From assembly GCA_030998225.1 (NCBI GenBank), contig JAPYXD010000723.1:22895501-22959500 (forward strand): a stretch of DNA of 64,000 nucleotides, read 5' to 3'. How positions within the stretch are numbered: position 1 is the stretch's first letter; each line of letters opens with the position of its first letter. Both the position numbers and the translations under genes were made by a program. A model generated the notes under the pieces. It saw only the letters and a list, made by a program, of their open reading frames with translations, was not told the DNA's origin and did no database searches. Below, piece by piece: positions 1 to 10,356 of the stretch. The stretch is from Diplolepis rosae. Taxonomy: Eukaryota > Arthropoda > Insecta > Hymenoptera > Diplolepididae.

Positions 1-375
1 CACGAGCTAGTTTACCAAAAACCAATTCATAGGGTGTGCATTTTGTGCCTTCATGTACACTAGTATTATACGAGAACATTGCTAGTTCAAGCCAATCATC
101 CCATTCTGAATTTTTTGCAACAAATTGTTTGAGGTATTCTCCTAAAACATGATGTGAACGTTCTAATGATCCGTTTGATTGAGGGTGAAAAACTGTGGTA
201 CGAAATTGTTTAATTTTAAAACGTTTTCCCAATCTTTTTAATAGGTTACTTAAAAAATCTCTGCCTTGGTCAGTAAGTACTCCTTTCGGTGATCCAAATA
301 TGCAAATAAATTTTTTCACAAAAGCATCTGCTATTGTACTAGCTTGGTGATTTGGAAGAAGTATTGCTAATGAAT
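1..375 (-). pseudogene. Ty3/Gypsy integrase, C-terminal half of the core (cut by window edge)
   Basis: The minus-strand reading shows the end of a retroviral-type integrase catalytic core. An LTDQGRDF stretch carries the second catalytic Asp, HPQSNGSLERSH carries the catalytic Glu, and the usual tail ending near PYELVFGK runs into base 1. It is the same integrase whose N-terminal half lies at 986-1558; the MITE at 376-985 sits between them. The enzyme would insert the retrotransposon cDNA. It cannot be functional here because of the insertion. The element reads on to the left of the window. Confidence 0.85.
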
Positions 376-985
376 CCCTAGCGAACTACTAGCTGAACGA
401 TAGCTTTACGCTGTAGCGTAACATTATCGTAATATTATCGTAAAGTTATCGTAAAGTAACATTATAACTCATGAATGAGGCAAAATAGATATTCAAAACG
501 TTTTTATCCTTATTCTACGTTAAAAATAACGTTAACTGGTAATTGAAATATGCAATAATTTTATTTATTTACGCTGAAAATTAAAAAAATATAATACCTG
601 TCATTGAAGGCAGTGCAGTGGTTCACCTTTTGTGGAACTTCTCCGTTAAAGTTGACCATTGGTTGGAATGAGACACAACTATACTTTCATCTCACTCTAA
701 CAAATAGTCAATCCTGACGGTGAAGACATGGAAAGTGATGAACCACTGCACTGCCTTCAATGACAGGTATTATGCTTTTTTAATTTTTAGCGTAAAGAAA
801 TAAAATTATTGCATATTTCAATTACCAGTTAACGTTATTTTCAACGTAGAATAAGGATAAAAACATTTTGAATGTTTATTTTGCCTCATTCATGAGTTAT
901 AATGCTACTTTACGATAACTTTACGATAATGTTACGATAATGTTACGCTACAGCGTAAAGCAATCGTTCAGCCAGTTCGCTAGGG
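376..985. mobile_element. MITE A, inverted-repeat element with CCCTAGCGAAC termini
   Basis: The element starts CCCTAGCGAAC and ends with its reverse complement GTTCGCTAGGG. It is flanked on both sides by AT, which may be the target duplication. Long subterminal arms (roughly 376-600 and 750-985) are reverse complements, with 11-12 bp repeats of the type TTATCGTAA near the tips. It has no ORF of its own and breaks the Gypsy integrase. Its termini and an internal TACCTGTCA(T/C)TGAAGGC-type block are shared with the elements at 5839-8640 and 21961-22345, so all three look like one non-autonomous family. Confidence 0.85.
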
Positions 986-1558
986 ATATTTTGTTAAATT
1001 GTCTTGTATCGTTAGAATATATAAGTTACCAGATTTTGTCTCAGGTAGTGGGCCAACAATGTCCATTGATATTTTTTCAAAAGCAGTAGTGGGTGTGTCA
1101 GTGATTACCATAGGATTTTTTGTTTTGACTCTTATAAATTTTCTCAGTTGACATTGTAAACAGCCTTGAATATGTTTTTGAATGTCTACTTTCATATTTT
1201 CTTGAAAAAATTTTTGGCGAATTCGGCTATAAGTTTTTGTGACGCCTTTATGGCCTCCTAATGCTGAAGAATGAGCTTCTTTAATTAAATGAGTTCGTTG
1301 TTATTTTGTTGGATATTGCGTTATTCCATTGCAAACTATTATTTTTGTAGTTAAATTTGAAAAAATTGAATCGAAAATTGATTTCACTTCTTCCCAAGGT
1401 ATATGGTTAATTCTGGAAGTTTTAAAAATACTAATTGATCGTAATTTCAGATTTTGAGATAATTCATGTAATGAGAAGATTGATGATTTTATATTATTCA
1501 AACTTTCGGATAAATTGTCCTTAGTTTCTTCTTCAATTGGAAGTGCAAAATGGTATTA
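986..1558 (-). pseudogene. Ty3/Gypsy integrase, zinc-binding and start of catalytic core
   Basis: The minus strand encodes the N-terminal part of a Gypsy integrase. A segment ending IVCNGITQYPTK is followed, after a frame break near 1300, by an HHCC zinc-binding region: HLIKEAHSSALGGH supplies the histidines and GCLQC the cysteines. The core then starts with MDIVGPLP, which holds the first catalytic Asp. The frame break and the MITE at its 3' side show that it is dead. It continues the pol polyprotein of the minus-strand Gypsy element. Confidence 0.85.
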
Positions 1559-1720
1559 GTTTCCTTTCTTAGTTTCTTTTGCTATCCCTTTTTGTAAATT
1601 TTTAAATTTTGGTAAAGTTTCACGTTTTTCTAAAGTTTTTGATCCGTTGTCGCGAGGAGTTCCATTTGTTGTAACAAAATATGCATAATTATCTTTTCGC
1701 ATAGTTAATTGATCGCGACA

Positions 1721-2263
1721 TTAAATTATATTTTTCCTCGTTATAATTTTTTCTGTTTGAGAGTTTATAGGAGGAGGTTCTGGGGGTAGACGATTATAAT
1801 CATCATGATCATTATCGTTTTTTCCAGAATTTATTTGAGATTTTTGGTTTTGTTTCAAATTTTTTTCAAAATAAGGCACTTCAAATTCTTCTTCCAAGTT
1901 CTCTTTGTGGTTTTCTTCAAACTTCTCTTCAAAATTTTCCTCAAAATTGTCTTCAAAATTTCCTTCAAAATTCTGTTCGAAATTCTTTTCGAAATTTTCT
2001 TCAAAATCATTTTCAAAATTCTCTTCCAAATTTTCTTCATAATTTTCTCCATAATTTCCTTCGTGTGAAGTTTCGATGTCGTTGATTTCATCTTCTGAGG
2101 TTGAAAAATAATTCTCACCTTCGCTTTCAAATTCATTAATATTTTTTTGCTTCTTGGCATTCTTCTTTTTTCTGTTTCTTGCTTGAGTTTGTTTTAAATA
2201 ATCTGAATAATCAGGATCAGAGTCGGAATCTGATTCTACTTTTGTTCGGCTTCCATTTTGCAT
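1721..2263 (-). CDS. Acidic, repeat-rich spacer of the Gypsy pol region
   Basis: A 180-residue open frame lies between the RNase H and integrase regions of the minus-strand Gypsy element. It begins with a Ser/Asp-rich stretch, then a Lys/Arg-rich patch (RNRKKKNAKKQK, an NLS-like run). It then has about twelve imperfect copies of a 4-5 residue unit of the type NFEEN, and ends with a Pro-rich RLPPEPPP segment. Gypsy elements usually have only a short tether here. It may be an in-frame part of a larger polyprotein, or a separate ORF. I know no function for it. Confidence 0.5.
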   Translation of the reverse strand: MQNGSRTKVESDSDSDPDYSDYLKQTQARNRKKKNAKKQKNINEFESEGENYFSTSEDEINDIETSHEGNYGENYEENLEENFENDFEENFEKNFEQNFEGNFEDNFEENFEEKFEENHKENLEEEFEVPYFEKNLKQNQKSQINSGKNDNDHDDYNRLPPEPPPINSQTEKIITRKNII

Positions 2264-2344
2264 ATTTATTTCTGGTAATTCATTTTCATATATTTATTTT
2301 CTTGTTCTACTTCTCTTTCTTTTTGTTTGAGAGGGAATATTTTT

Positions 2345-2752
2345 TCAATTCGTAAGTAGATATTTTCTTGGCCTACCTCGAGATTTTTTCACAAGAGGTT
2401 TAGAAGAAAAATTTTCGTCTAATTTTTCCTGAGTTTCACTTCGATTCAAATTTCTTGCTTTTTCTTGTTGTATTCTCTTTTGAGCTCTTGTAGTAATAGT
2501 TTTACATGATAAATTTTCGTATTTTTTGGAAAGCATTGGACTTAATAAAAATATTGTCATAAAAATAAGTCTTGAAGCCATATTTTTGAATAAATTTGTA
2601 TATTTCAAAATAATCTTACCAATCTTACTGAATGATTCTTCACTAAGGAATTCTTGAAAAAATTCTGGAATTTTTGAGTCAATATTTAATATTTTGGCTT
2701 CCTGAATTTCGCTAAAATGTTCTACATCGTCTGGTACGATTCCTGGATTCAA
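2345..2752 (-). CDS. AT-hook-containing spacer between RNase H and integrase
   Basis: A 135-residue open frame directly upstream (in element order) of the acidic repeat spacer. Near its end it has KKSRGRPRKYL, which matches the AT-hook core RGRP and suggests minor-groove binding of AT-rich DNA. The middle has a hydrophobic stretch (LIFMTIFLLSP) that could be a membrane segment, so its nature is unclear. It probably belongs to the same pol spacer as the 1721-2263 frame, separated by a stop or frameshift. Chromatin tethering of integrase is an inference. Confidence 0.4.
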   Translation of the reverse strand: MNPGIVPDDVEHFSEIQEAKILNIDSKIPEFFQEFLSEESFSKIGKIILKYTNLFKNMASRLIFMTIFLLSPMLSKKYENLSCKTITTRAQKRIQQEKARNLNRSETQEKLDENFSSKPLVKKSRGRPRKYLLTN

Positions 2753-4330
2753 ATTTCTTCGTTTTGGAGGTCTTACCTCATTTTTAGAGTTTTCTTGTTT
2801 TTTTCTTGAGAAGTCATAAAAGTATCGTTGTCATCATCTTGTAAATATTTTGATTTCTCTTTGTTATCATCAATAGGGTTTCTTGAGAGAGCGTCTGCAT
2901 TTACATTCATTTTTCCTGCTTTGTAAATTACATCAAAATCATATTCTGCGAGTTTTCATCTCCAACGTGAAACTCGTGAACAAGGGTCTTTAGAATTTTG
3001 AAACCAAAGTAGAGGTTTGTGATGAGTCACTAAAGTAAATTTTCTTCCATAAAAATCAGGACGAAAATGAGTTACGCAAAATATTATAGCAAGAGCTTCT
3101 TTCTCATATGCATCATATTTTTTCTCAGTATCACTTAGACTACGTAAAGCATATGCTATTGGCTTATCTTTACCTATTTTACCTTGTGATAAAATACCTC
3201 CTATTGCAAATCCTGAGGCATCTGTTGTGAGTATAAAGGGTTGAGAAAAATCAGGTCGTTGTAAAAGTGGTTCTTCACATAATTTTGCTTTTAAAATATC
3301 GAAAGCTGCTTGTTGTTTTTCTGCCCAATTAAAAGGTATATCTTTTTTCAGAAATTGATTTAAAGGACTTGCAATTTTTGAAAATCCATCAATAAATCGT
3401 CGATAATATCCTGCCAAGCCTAAAAATTGTATAACATTTTTCTGTGTTTTTGGGACTGGAAAGTTTTTCACAGCTATTATATTTTCTGGATCTGGACGTA
3501 TTCCATTTTTATCATTTATATGACCTAAATATCCTACTTCAGGTCGTAAAAATTCGCGTTTGTCTGGTTGTAAATGGAGATTTGCTTTTCTAAGTCTTTC
3601 TGCTAAATTGTTGAATTTAATTTCGTGATCTTCTAGAGTATTTGCATATATAACTATGTCATCAAGATATACGAAAATTTCCGTTCCGATTAATCCAGTT
3701 AGTGTTAAATCTATTAATCTCTGAAACATGGCGGGTGTTGTTTTCAAACCGAAAGGCATTCTATCGAATTCGTAATGACCGTGAGGTGTGGAAAATGCGG
3801 TTTTATGAGAGTCTTGGATCCATTTTTATATGGTGAAAACCGGTAGCTAAATCAAACACTGAAAAATATTTTACTGATCCTAAAGAACCAAGTATATCGT
3901 TAATTTATATTAGGTAGAGGATACGAATCGCCAATTGTTTTTTCATTTAATTTTCGAAAATCAAGAACCATTCTCCATTTTATTTTTCCTTGGGAATCAG
4001 GTCTTTTAGGAACTATCCACACTGGAGTGTTATATGGTGATTGTGATGGCTTGATTATTTTATTTTTTAATAATTCATCGACTTGTCTTGTAATTTCTTC
4101 CTTGTGAACTGGGGGAAATCTATATTGTCTTGAAAAAATTGGAGCGTCATCCACAGTAGGAATTGAATGTTCTAATACATTAGTAGCTTCAAGTGGTTCT
4201 CCTGGAATTTGAAATCTGTCTGCAATATTTTTAATTAATTTTTCTACATGTTCATATTCATCTTGATTTAAATGGTCTAATCGAAGAAGTTTTTTAATAC
4301 ATTCTACTCTGTCGTCGTCTGTTACATTAT
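2753..4330 (-). pseudogene. Ty3/Gypsy reverse transcriptase and RNase H
   Basis: The minus strand shows the linker and fingers (WRMVLDFRKLNEKT near 3950), then MPFGLKTTPAMFQR, the polymerase catalytic box YLDD near 3665, FLGLAGYYRRFI of the connection, and the RNase H start TTDASGFAIGG near 3210. The last part gives KPLLWF and an ADALSRNP-type end. These are canonical Gypsy motifs in the canonical order. Frame breaks near 3760-3900 and around 2955 show it is inactive. It would copy the element RNA into cDNA inside the virus-like particle. Confidence 0.9.
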
Positions 4331-5030
4331 AAGTTTTGCACGAGTTAATTAGAGAATTGTCAGTTCTTAAAAAGTTCTTTAATATTTTACTTGATAAATC
4401 CTTGTTATTTGATTGTTTAAAATTATGTCATTTTTCAATTTGATTATAACATTCTTGTTCTTCAAAATCTTCTAAATTAACTATTGGAACGGATAATGTT
4501 ATTGGCATTTCATTTGTATTTGCAAATTTTAAATAGGCTTTTCCCTTGTGATTTTTTACAACTGCGTCACCTACGTAGACGCCATCTTGGATATGTAATC
4601 GAGGTACATACCCTTCACTCTTCTCTGTATTTTTTATATTAACATAAAATGTTGTAACTGTTCGAGCTGGAATAGTAAATGTATTGGTAGATTAAAAGGG
4701 TAACAATGGTTCTCAATTTCTAAGCATTTTGAAGTATAGTTTATATTTACACTATTATGTTGAAAAAATTCCGATCCTAATACTCCATCTTCTTCTACTG
4801 GGACTTCATTCGGAATAATGTTAAATATTGTTGGGTAACCAAAAATGTTTATTTTTACTTGTCCTAATGTGTAAAGTGGTAAATCATTAATTCCTGTAAG
4901 TTTTAATACGTTTTGGCTATTTATTGGTACTTCAGGGTTGAGAACCCTTCGTTTAATTAAATTTCGAGCAGCACCAGTATCAATCATCATGTGTGTTGGA
5001 TTTTTTAAACCTTCCGTTGATTTTATAATT
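4331..5030 (-). pseudogene. Gypsy aspartic protease and pol linker
   Basis: A 118-residue frame (4634-4990) holds the retropepsin active site as MMIDTGA near 4985, followed by LKLTGINDLPLYTLG and a downstream GVLGSEFF flap-side motif. The protease would cut the Gag-Pol precursor. The stretch 4331-4633 links it to the reverse transcriptase and has stops. The same active-site motif occurs in the plus-strand fragment at 9931-10146, so the two Gypsy elements are relatives. Confidence 0.8.
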
Positions 5031-5164
5031 GATGGGATTGCAGTAGATTTTGAAATATTTATTTTTGTTGTATGATTGCTAGAATTGGATGCCAGTGGTT
5101 CTCGATTTATGCTTTCCTCAGTGCACCCGTGCTGGGAAGAGCTTTGGAGTTTTCCTGATGAGCT

Positions 5165-5816
5165 GGTTATGATTGGTTATTTGGTCGTATCTTGCAGTCT
5201 CGTACTAAATGACCGGGTTTTTTTCAGTAATTGCAAATTATTTCAGTATGATTTGAATTTTGTTGAGTGTTATTATTTTGAATAAATCTATATTTTCATA
5301 TGGTTTACTTCGATTTTGGAACTGTCCTGAATTAAAGTTTTTATACTGTCCTGGATTCAATTGTCTATTATTATTAACATTGTTATTATTATTATGAAAA
5401 TTTCTAGAAAAATTATTGTTATTGTTGTATCTTTGTTGTAAAAAGGTATTATTATTGTTCCTATAATTGTTATTTCTATTTTGTAAAAAATGATTGTTGT
5501 TATTATTAAAATTATAAATTTATTTCTTAAAAAATGGTTATTTGGAAAATTATTGTAATTGTTTCTTGCAAAATTATTATTATTATTACTTCTTTGACCA
5601 TTAAAATTACTATATCTTTGTTGGTTAGGATACAAAAAATTTTGTTGTTTATTATTAAGAATTTCATCTTGAGCTTTACTTAAATGAAATCAGTTTTCAG
5701 TTGTGTGACCTGGTTTTTACAAATTAAACAAACAAATTTATCTTCACGTGCTACGTTAAACCGAGTAACTTTATTATTTTTATTATTTGTTTGTTCGTCA
5801 CTTTTTAAATATTCCA
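5165..5816 (-). pseudogene. Gypsy gag nucleocapsid, Asn-rich, with two decayed zinc knuckles
   Basis: Read on the minus strand, this part of gag has a CCHC knuckle near 5690-5745, an Asn/Tyr/Phe-rich low-complexity linker (5300-5640) and a second knuckle near 5175-5230. Both keep the C-x2-C-x4-H-x4-C spacing, but one Cys codon in each now reads TGA: the last Cys of the first knuckle and the second Cys of the second. The first knuckle also carries a one-base deletion. The knuckles would bind genomic RNA in packaging. The region is interrupted upstream by the nested insertions at 5817-8839. Confidence 0.7.
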
Positions 5817-5838
5817 CACACAGAAAAATAGATGTTTA

Positions 5839-8640
5839 CCTTAGCGGACCCGTGTGAGAGAACGGTCATAAAATACTCTGACCGTTCTATGACCGTTCTA
5901 TGACCGTTCTATGACCTCGCATTATTACGGCTAAGAACGGTAAAAAAGACATTAAAAGCATTGGAATTATGATTCTGTGGCGAAATTTGGATTAGAAGGT
6001 GTAGCAATAAATACAATTATCTTATTTTTCAGTGATAAAAACTAGAAAAACATAATACCTGTCACTGAAGGCGGCTTCACCTGCTCTCAGTAGCATTTTG
6101 CGCGCTAAATTTAAAAGTAGAATTAAAGAATGAGAAATGCAAATGTGTAAGGTAAATGAATTTACTAATGAACTTTAAGTAATAAAAGTTGCGGAAATTA
6201 ATTAAAGTTGCATGAATAATGTAAACAGTATTTTTTAAAGCCTCTGATGTCATTCAATTATAATTTTTTTTTGTGCATGATGCGACTTTACCGACTGCCG
6301 TAACTAAGCAAACAAATCATTTGGATTGAGAAATGCAAATGTGTAAAATGAATGAATTTAATAGTGAACTTTAAATAATAAAAGTTTCTGATATTAATTA
6401 GAGTTGCACGAATAATGTATAGTCTCTTATGTCATTCAATTGTCATTTTTTACTTTTGTACATGATGCGACTTTACCGATCGCCGTAACAAATCAAACAA
6501 ATCATTTGGATTAAGAAATGCAACTGTGTAAAATAAATTAATTTAATAATGACATTTACGTAATAAAGGTTGCTGATATTAATTAAATTTGCATGAATAA
6601 TGTAAAGTCTCTGATGTCATTCAATTGTCATTTTTTACTTTTATGCATGATGCGAATTCATGGACCACAGTCACAAATCCTAAAAAGTATTTTCTAAAAA
6701 GTATTGATAAATGATTTGGGGTAATTCAAAATATGCAAAATATAGGAAATTTCTTTTATAATTTGACAGTATTTGTATGTACATTTTATTCATAATTAAA
6801 TTTCACATTGATTTAATAAAATTAAGTTTTCACACGAAATTGATTCAGAATCTAATTCCAAATAAGATCTATATTACAAATAAATTATATAAATCCACAA
6901 TAAACTTCTAAAAAATATAACATAATATTACGCTTATAGCTAACACAAAAATGAATTCCATGACTAATTCAGAAAAACTTTTTGCAACAATTGCAAGAAA
7001 TTTTATGATATAAGTACGCATGTGTATAAATTTTAATTGTATACCGTGCTCATTTGTAAATTCGAAATAATTCTATATAGAAAAACTTTTTTTTTGCTAT
7101 TGACTCAATAATATCAATTCCCCAAGATTTTTCAATAATAATGAATTTTGTTATCTGAAAATTTAGAACATAATAAAGGTCACATTAGCGGATGGTTGTA
7201 GACTTTAATTAGTTTTGAACAATAAAAAATAATAATTCCTGTTTTACCGACACTAAAACTTATTTAATTGTTCAAAACTAATTAAAGTCTACAGCCATCC
7301 GCTAATGTGACCTTTATTATGTTCTAAATTTTCAGATAACAAAATTCATTATTATTGAAAAATCTTGGGGAATTGATATTATTGAGTCAATAGCAAAAAA
7401 AAAGTTTTTCTATATAGAATTATTTCGAATTTACAAATGAGCACGGTATACAATTAAAATTTATACACATGCGTACTTATATCATAAAATTTCTTGCAAT
7501 TGTTGCAAAAAGTTTTTCTGAATTAGTCATGGAATTCATTTTTGTGTTAGCTATAAGCGTAATATTATGTTATATTTTTTAGAAGTTTATTGTGGATTTA
7601 TATAATTTATTTGTAATATAGATCTTATTTGGAATTAGATTCTGAATCAATTTCGTGTGAAAACTTAATTTTATTAAATCAATGTGAAATTTAATTATGA
7701 ATAAAATGTACATACAAATACTGTCAAATTATAAAAGAAATTTCCTATATTTTGCATATTTTGAATTACCCCAAATCATTTATCAATACTTTTTAGAAAA
7801 TACTTTTTAGGATTTGTGACTGTGGTCCATGAATTCGCATCATGCATAAAAGTAAAAAATGACAATTGAATGACATCAGAGACTTTACATTATTCATGCA
7901 AATTTAATTAATATCAGCAACCTTTATTACGTAAATGTCATTATTAAATTAATTTATTTTACACAGTTGCATTTCTTAATCCAAATGATTTGTTTGATTT
8001 GTTACGGCGATCGGTAAAGTCGCATCATGTACAAAAGTAAAAAATGACAATTGAATGACATAAGAGACTATACATTATTCGTGCAACTCTAATTAATATC
8101 AGAAACTTTTATTATTTAAAGTTCACTATTAAATTCATTCATTTTACACATTTGCATTTCTCAATCCAAATGATTTGTTTGCTTAGTTACGGCAGTCGGT
8201 AAAGTCGCATCATGCACAAAAAAAAATTATAATTGAATGACATCAGAGGCTTTAAAAAATACTATTTACATTATTTATGCAACTTTAATTAATTTCAGCA
8301 ACTTTTATTACGTAAAGTTCATTAGTAAATTCATTTACCTTACACATTTGCATTTCTCATTCTTTAATTCTACTTTTAAATTTAGCGCGCAAAATGCTAC
8401 TGAGAGCAGGTGAAGCCGCCTTCAGTGACAGGTATTATGTTTTTCTAGTTTTTATCACTGAAAAATAAGATAATTGTATTTATTGCTACACCTTCTAATC
8501 CAAATTTCGCCACAGAATCATAATTCCAATGCTTTTAATGTCTTTTTTACCGTTCTTAGCCGTAATAATGCGAGGTCATAGAACGGTCATAGAACGGTCA
8601 GAGTATTCTATGACCGTTCTCTCACACGGGTCCGCTAGGG
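5839..8640. mobile_element. Giant foldback element B: 2.8-kb near-perfect palindrome
   Basis: The left arm (5839-7223, 1385 bp) and right arm (7267-8640, 1374 bp) are reverse complements throughout, with a 43-bp centre. I found only scattered mismatches. The 11-bp length difference equals one extra copy of TGACCGTTCTA near the left tip. The ends read CC(T/C)TAGCGGACCCGTGTGAG and are flanked by TA on both sides, as expected for a TA target duplication. There is no ORF of note. Termini and the AACGGTCATA(A/G)AATACTCTGACC block are shared with the element at 21961-22345. Confidence 0.95.
6120..6660. repeat. Three ~190-bp tandem units in the left palindrome arm
   Basis: The block (A/T)GAGAAATGCAA.TGTGTAA recurs at about 6132, 6328 and 6513, each followed by a TTTAATAATGA-like stretch, a TGATGTCATTCAATTGTCATTTTTT block and a GATGCGACTTTACCG block. 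The same three units appear in reverse complement in the right arm (about 7820-8360), so the tandem repeat formed before the palindrome or was copied with it. Confidence 0.8.
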
Positions 8641-8839
8641 TAGAATTAATATCTAGATGTTTAACTATGGGACAGCCATCTTATATGTTAAGTTGTAATA
8701 TCTAGATATTAAGCTGTAATATCTAAGATGTTAAAATATGCTGAGATTAATATCTTGGATGTTACAGTTGAACATCTAGTTATTACAATTGAACATTTAA
8801 GATGGCTGTCCCATAGTTAAACATCCATTTTTCTCCGTG

Positions 8840-9066
8840 CATATTTTTATTTTTTCGTAGTGCGGAATTTGCAGCTAATCTTTGTTCTATATCAATGCTG
8901 TCGTTAATAACTTCCCTAAAAGTATCTTTTTCTTCTACACGAATTTCTAACTCAGGACGCAAACCACGTATAAAACATTGAATTACATCTCTTTCTAGAT
9001 TTTGTCTGAAAGCATTATCTACCTGACCGACATTATTATTAAGTCGCGTAAGGATACCTGCTGGCT
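8840..9066 (-). pseudogene. Gypsy gag capsid fragment
   Basis: The minus strand reads NNNVGQVDNAFRQNLERD then CFIRGLRPELEIRV and REVINDSIDIEQRLA, a typical capsid C-terminal region of a Ty3/Gypsy Gag (FIRGL, then a series of helices). It is in order with the nucleocapsid at 5165-5816, from which the nested elements separate it. The N-terminal gag is not visible, because the match fails at about 9066, where the frame changes. Confidence 0.7.
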
Positions 9067-9440
9067 GTTGGGTATGACTACGGCCATCTCTTCGTTGTTT
9101 ACTATTACGGGATTATCTTGATTTATGACTTCTGTGTCGCTTTTGTCGTCGTCGCTGTCGTTGCTACTAATTATAGAGTCGCGTGCCAATGAGTTTTACA
9201 ATTTTTCTTTCAAAGTTTTATTTTCTATTGTTATTACCGTTGAGTTTAGCAAATTAGATCCGTCACAATAAGATAATTCGTTCGTTAAAGTTTGATCTTG
9301 ATCACTAGATCCTGTCACAATGCTTAAATCTGGGCAGAAACTTAAAATTCCGAAGGAAAATTTAAGTATCGAACCAGACGAAGAATGAACTGACAGCTTG
9401 CTCTTGGTGTAGGCCTCTTTTATATGTTTCCATACAAATT
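9067..9440 (-). other. Unresolved segment between two Gypsy remnants
   Basis: On the minus strand this holds a short acidic stretch (SSNDSDDDKSD near 9150), possibly gag N-terminus, and an 89-residue frame (9196-9465) I do not recognise. The junction between the minus-strand Gypsy and the plus-strand Gypsy fragment must lie here. I see no LTR. Confidence 0.4.
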
Positions 9441-9907
9441 GATTTAACCAAAACTCGAACTTCAATCGAAATACCCAGAATATGTATCGTAATCTTAATC
9501 AAAATAATCAAAGTCGAAATTTTAATCAAAATCCAAATTTCAACAGAAATTTGAATAGAAATATCAACCAAGGACAAAATTTCGACCAAGGGCAAAATTT
9601 TAATCAAGTTCAAAATCAAAGTAGAAATTTTAATCAAAGACCAAATTTCAATATGAATTACAATGAAAATAGAAATCAAAATCCAAATTTTAATCAAAAC
9701 CAAAATCAAGGTCAAAATTTTGAAGTTATTTGCTATTCGTGCAATACACCAGGACATACATCTAGGAATTGTAGCAAGAAAATGAATACTAATCAACAAT
9801 TACCACAACAACCACAACAACAACAAAAACAATTTCAAGAACAAGAATTTAATCATCAGGAAAACTCCAATGCCCTTCCTGGAACGGGTGCACAAAGGAG
9901 GGCTTAA
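9441..9907 (+). pseudogene. Gypsy gag nucleocapsid fragment (Asn/Gln-rich, one CCHC knuckle)
   Basis: The frame is open from just after a stop at 9440 and has an Asn/Phe/Gln repeat of the type NxNFNQN. A CCHC zinc knuckle CYSCNTPGHTSRNC follows near 9735-9775, then a poly-Gln tail. This is the RNA-binding end of Gag from a Gypsy relative of the minus-strand element, in opposite orientation. The first ATG (9482) is internal; residues upstream belong to the same repeat, so the capsid part has been lost. The frame ends at 9907 and the protease follows in another phase. Confidence 0.8.
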
Positions 9908-9930
9908 ACGCACAAATATTCGCACCTAAT

Positions 9931-10146
9931 TTGGCTGAAAATAAAACTGAAAAAGTCAATTTGAATACAAGTAATACAATTCCTCATATAATTCTATCAG
10001 CTGAAGGATTGAAAAATCCTATACACATGATGATAGATACAGGAGCCGGATCAAATTTAATCAAACAACAAGCAGTCAAAACAAACGTAAAAATAAATAA
10101 ATACGAATGCCTAAAACTAACAGGCATAAATGAACACCCGTGTATA
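9931..10146 (+). pseudogene. Truncated Gypsy aspartic protease
   Basis: The frame follows gag by 25 bp and holds the retropepsin active site HMMIDTGAGSNLIKQ near 10030, then LKLTGINEHP, matching the protease of the minus-strand element. The match stops at about 10140, where a tandem repeat begins, so reverse transcriptase and everything after it are missing from this copy. Confidence 0.8.
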
Positions 10147-10315
10147 CAAGTAATTATTATAATAAAACACAAAAAAAATATATAAAATAATAAGAAATAA
10201 TGTCAAAATTTTGTCACGAATAAATGCGAAATGAGAAAATAAAAACCAGTGTATACAAGTAATTTTTATACAAAAATATAAACACCCGTGTATGCAAATT
10301 ATTAAAAAATATATA
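10128..10315. repeat. Three imperfect copies of an AACACCCGTGTATACAAG unit
   Basis: The unit (A)AACAC(C)CGTGTATACAAGTAAT plus an AT-rich tail recurs near 10133, 10247 and 10283, the middle one reading CCAGTGTATACAAG. The array starts exactly where the protease homology ends, so it probably marks the breakpoint or the end of an inserted element. Confidence 0.6.
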
Positions 10316-10356
10316 TATAAAAAAAAAAAACAAATAATATCTGCAAGGCAGCTTAC

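Larger units (their letters stand above)
5817..8839. mobile_element. MITE D with CACGGAGAAA-type ends, split by the 2.8-kb palindrome
   Basis: The right end (8641-8839) holds the inverted pair GTTTAACTATGGGACAGCC / GGCTGTCCCATAGTTAAAC and finishes ...TTTTTCTCCGTG. The left end (5817-5838, CACACAGAAAAATAGATG) matches the reverse complement of that right end. The palindromic element at 5839-8640 sits between them, next to a TA. Excluding it, element D is about 220 bp. It is itself inserted in Gypsy gag. Ends of the type CACGGAGAAA also bound the element at 30851-31127. Confidence 0.65.

Noticed and set aside
1805..2068. Plus-strand hydrophobic frame rich in Phe/Ile
   Set aside because: It is the antisense of the acidic NFE repeat in the Gypsy spacer (GAA/TTC codons read backwards).
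5839..8640. Assembly inversion as the explanation of the palindrome
   Set aside because: The palindrome has transposon tips and TA on both sides, and the arms differ by one repeat unit and scattered bases. A pure artefact would give identical arms and no target site. Not fully excluded without reads.
10117..10356. C-terminal extension of the unrecognised gene past 10357
   Set aside because: The frame becomes hydrophobic, Ile/Phe/Cys-rich and repetitive exactly after a good GTAAGC donor, and overlaps tandem repeats. It is read-through into an intron or repeat.
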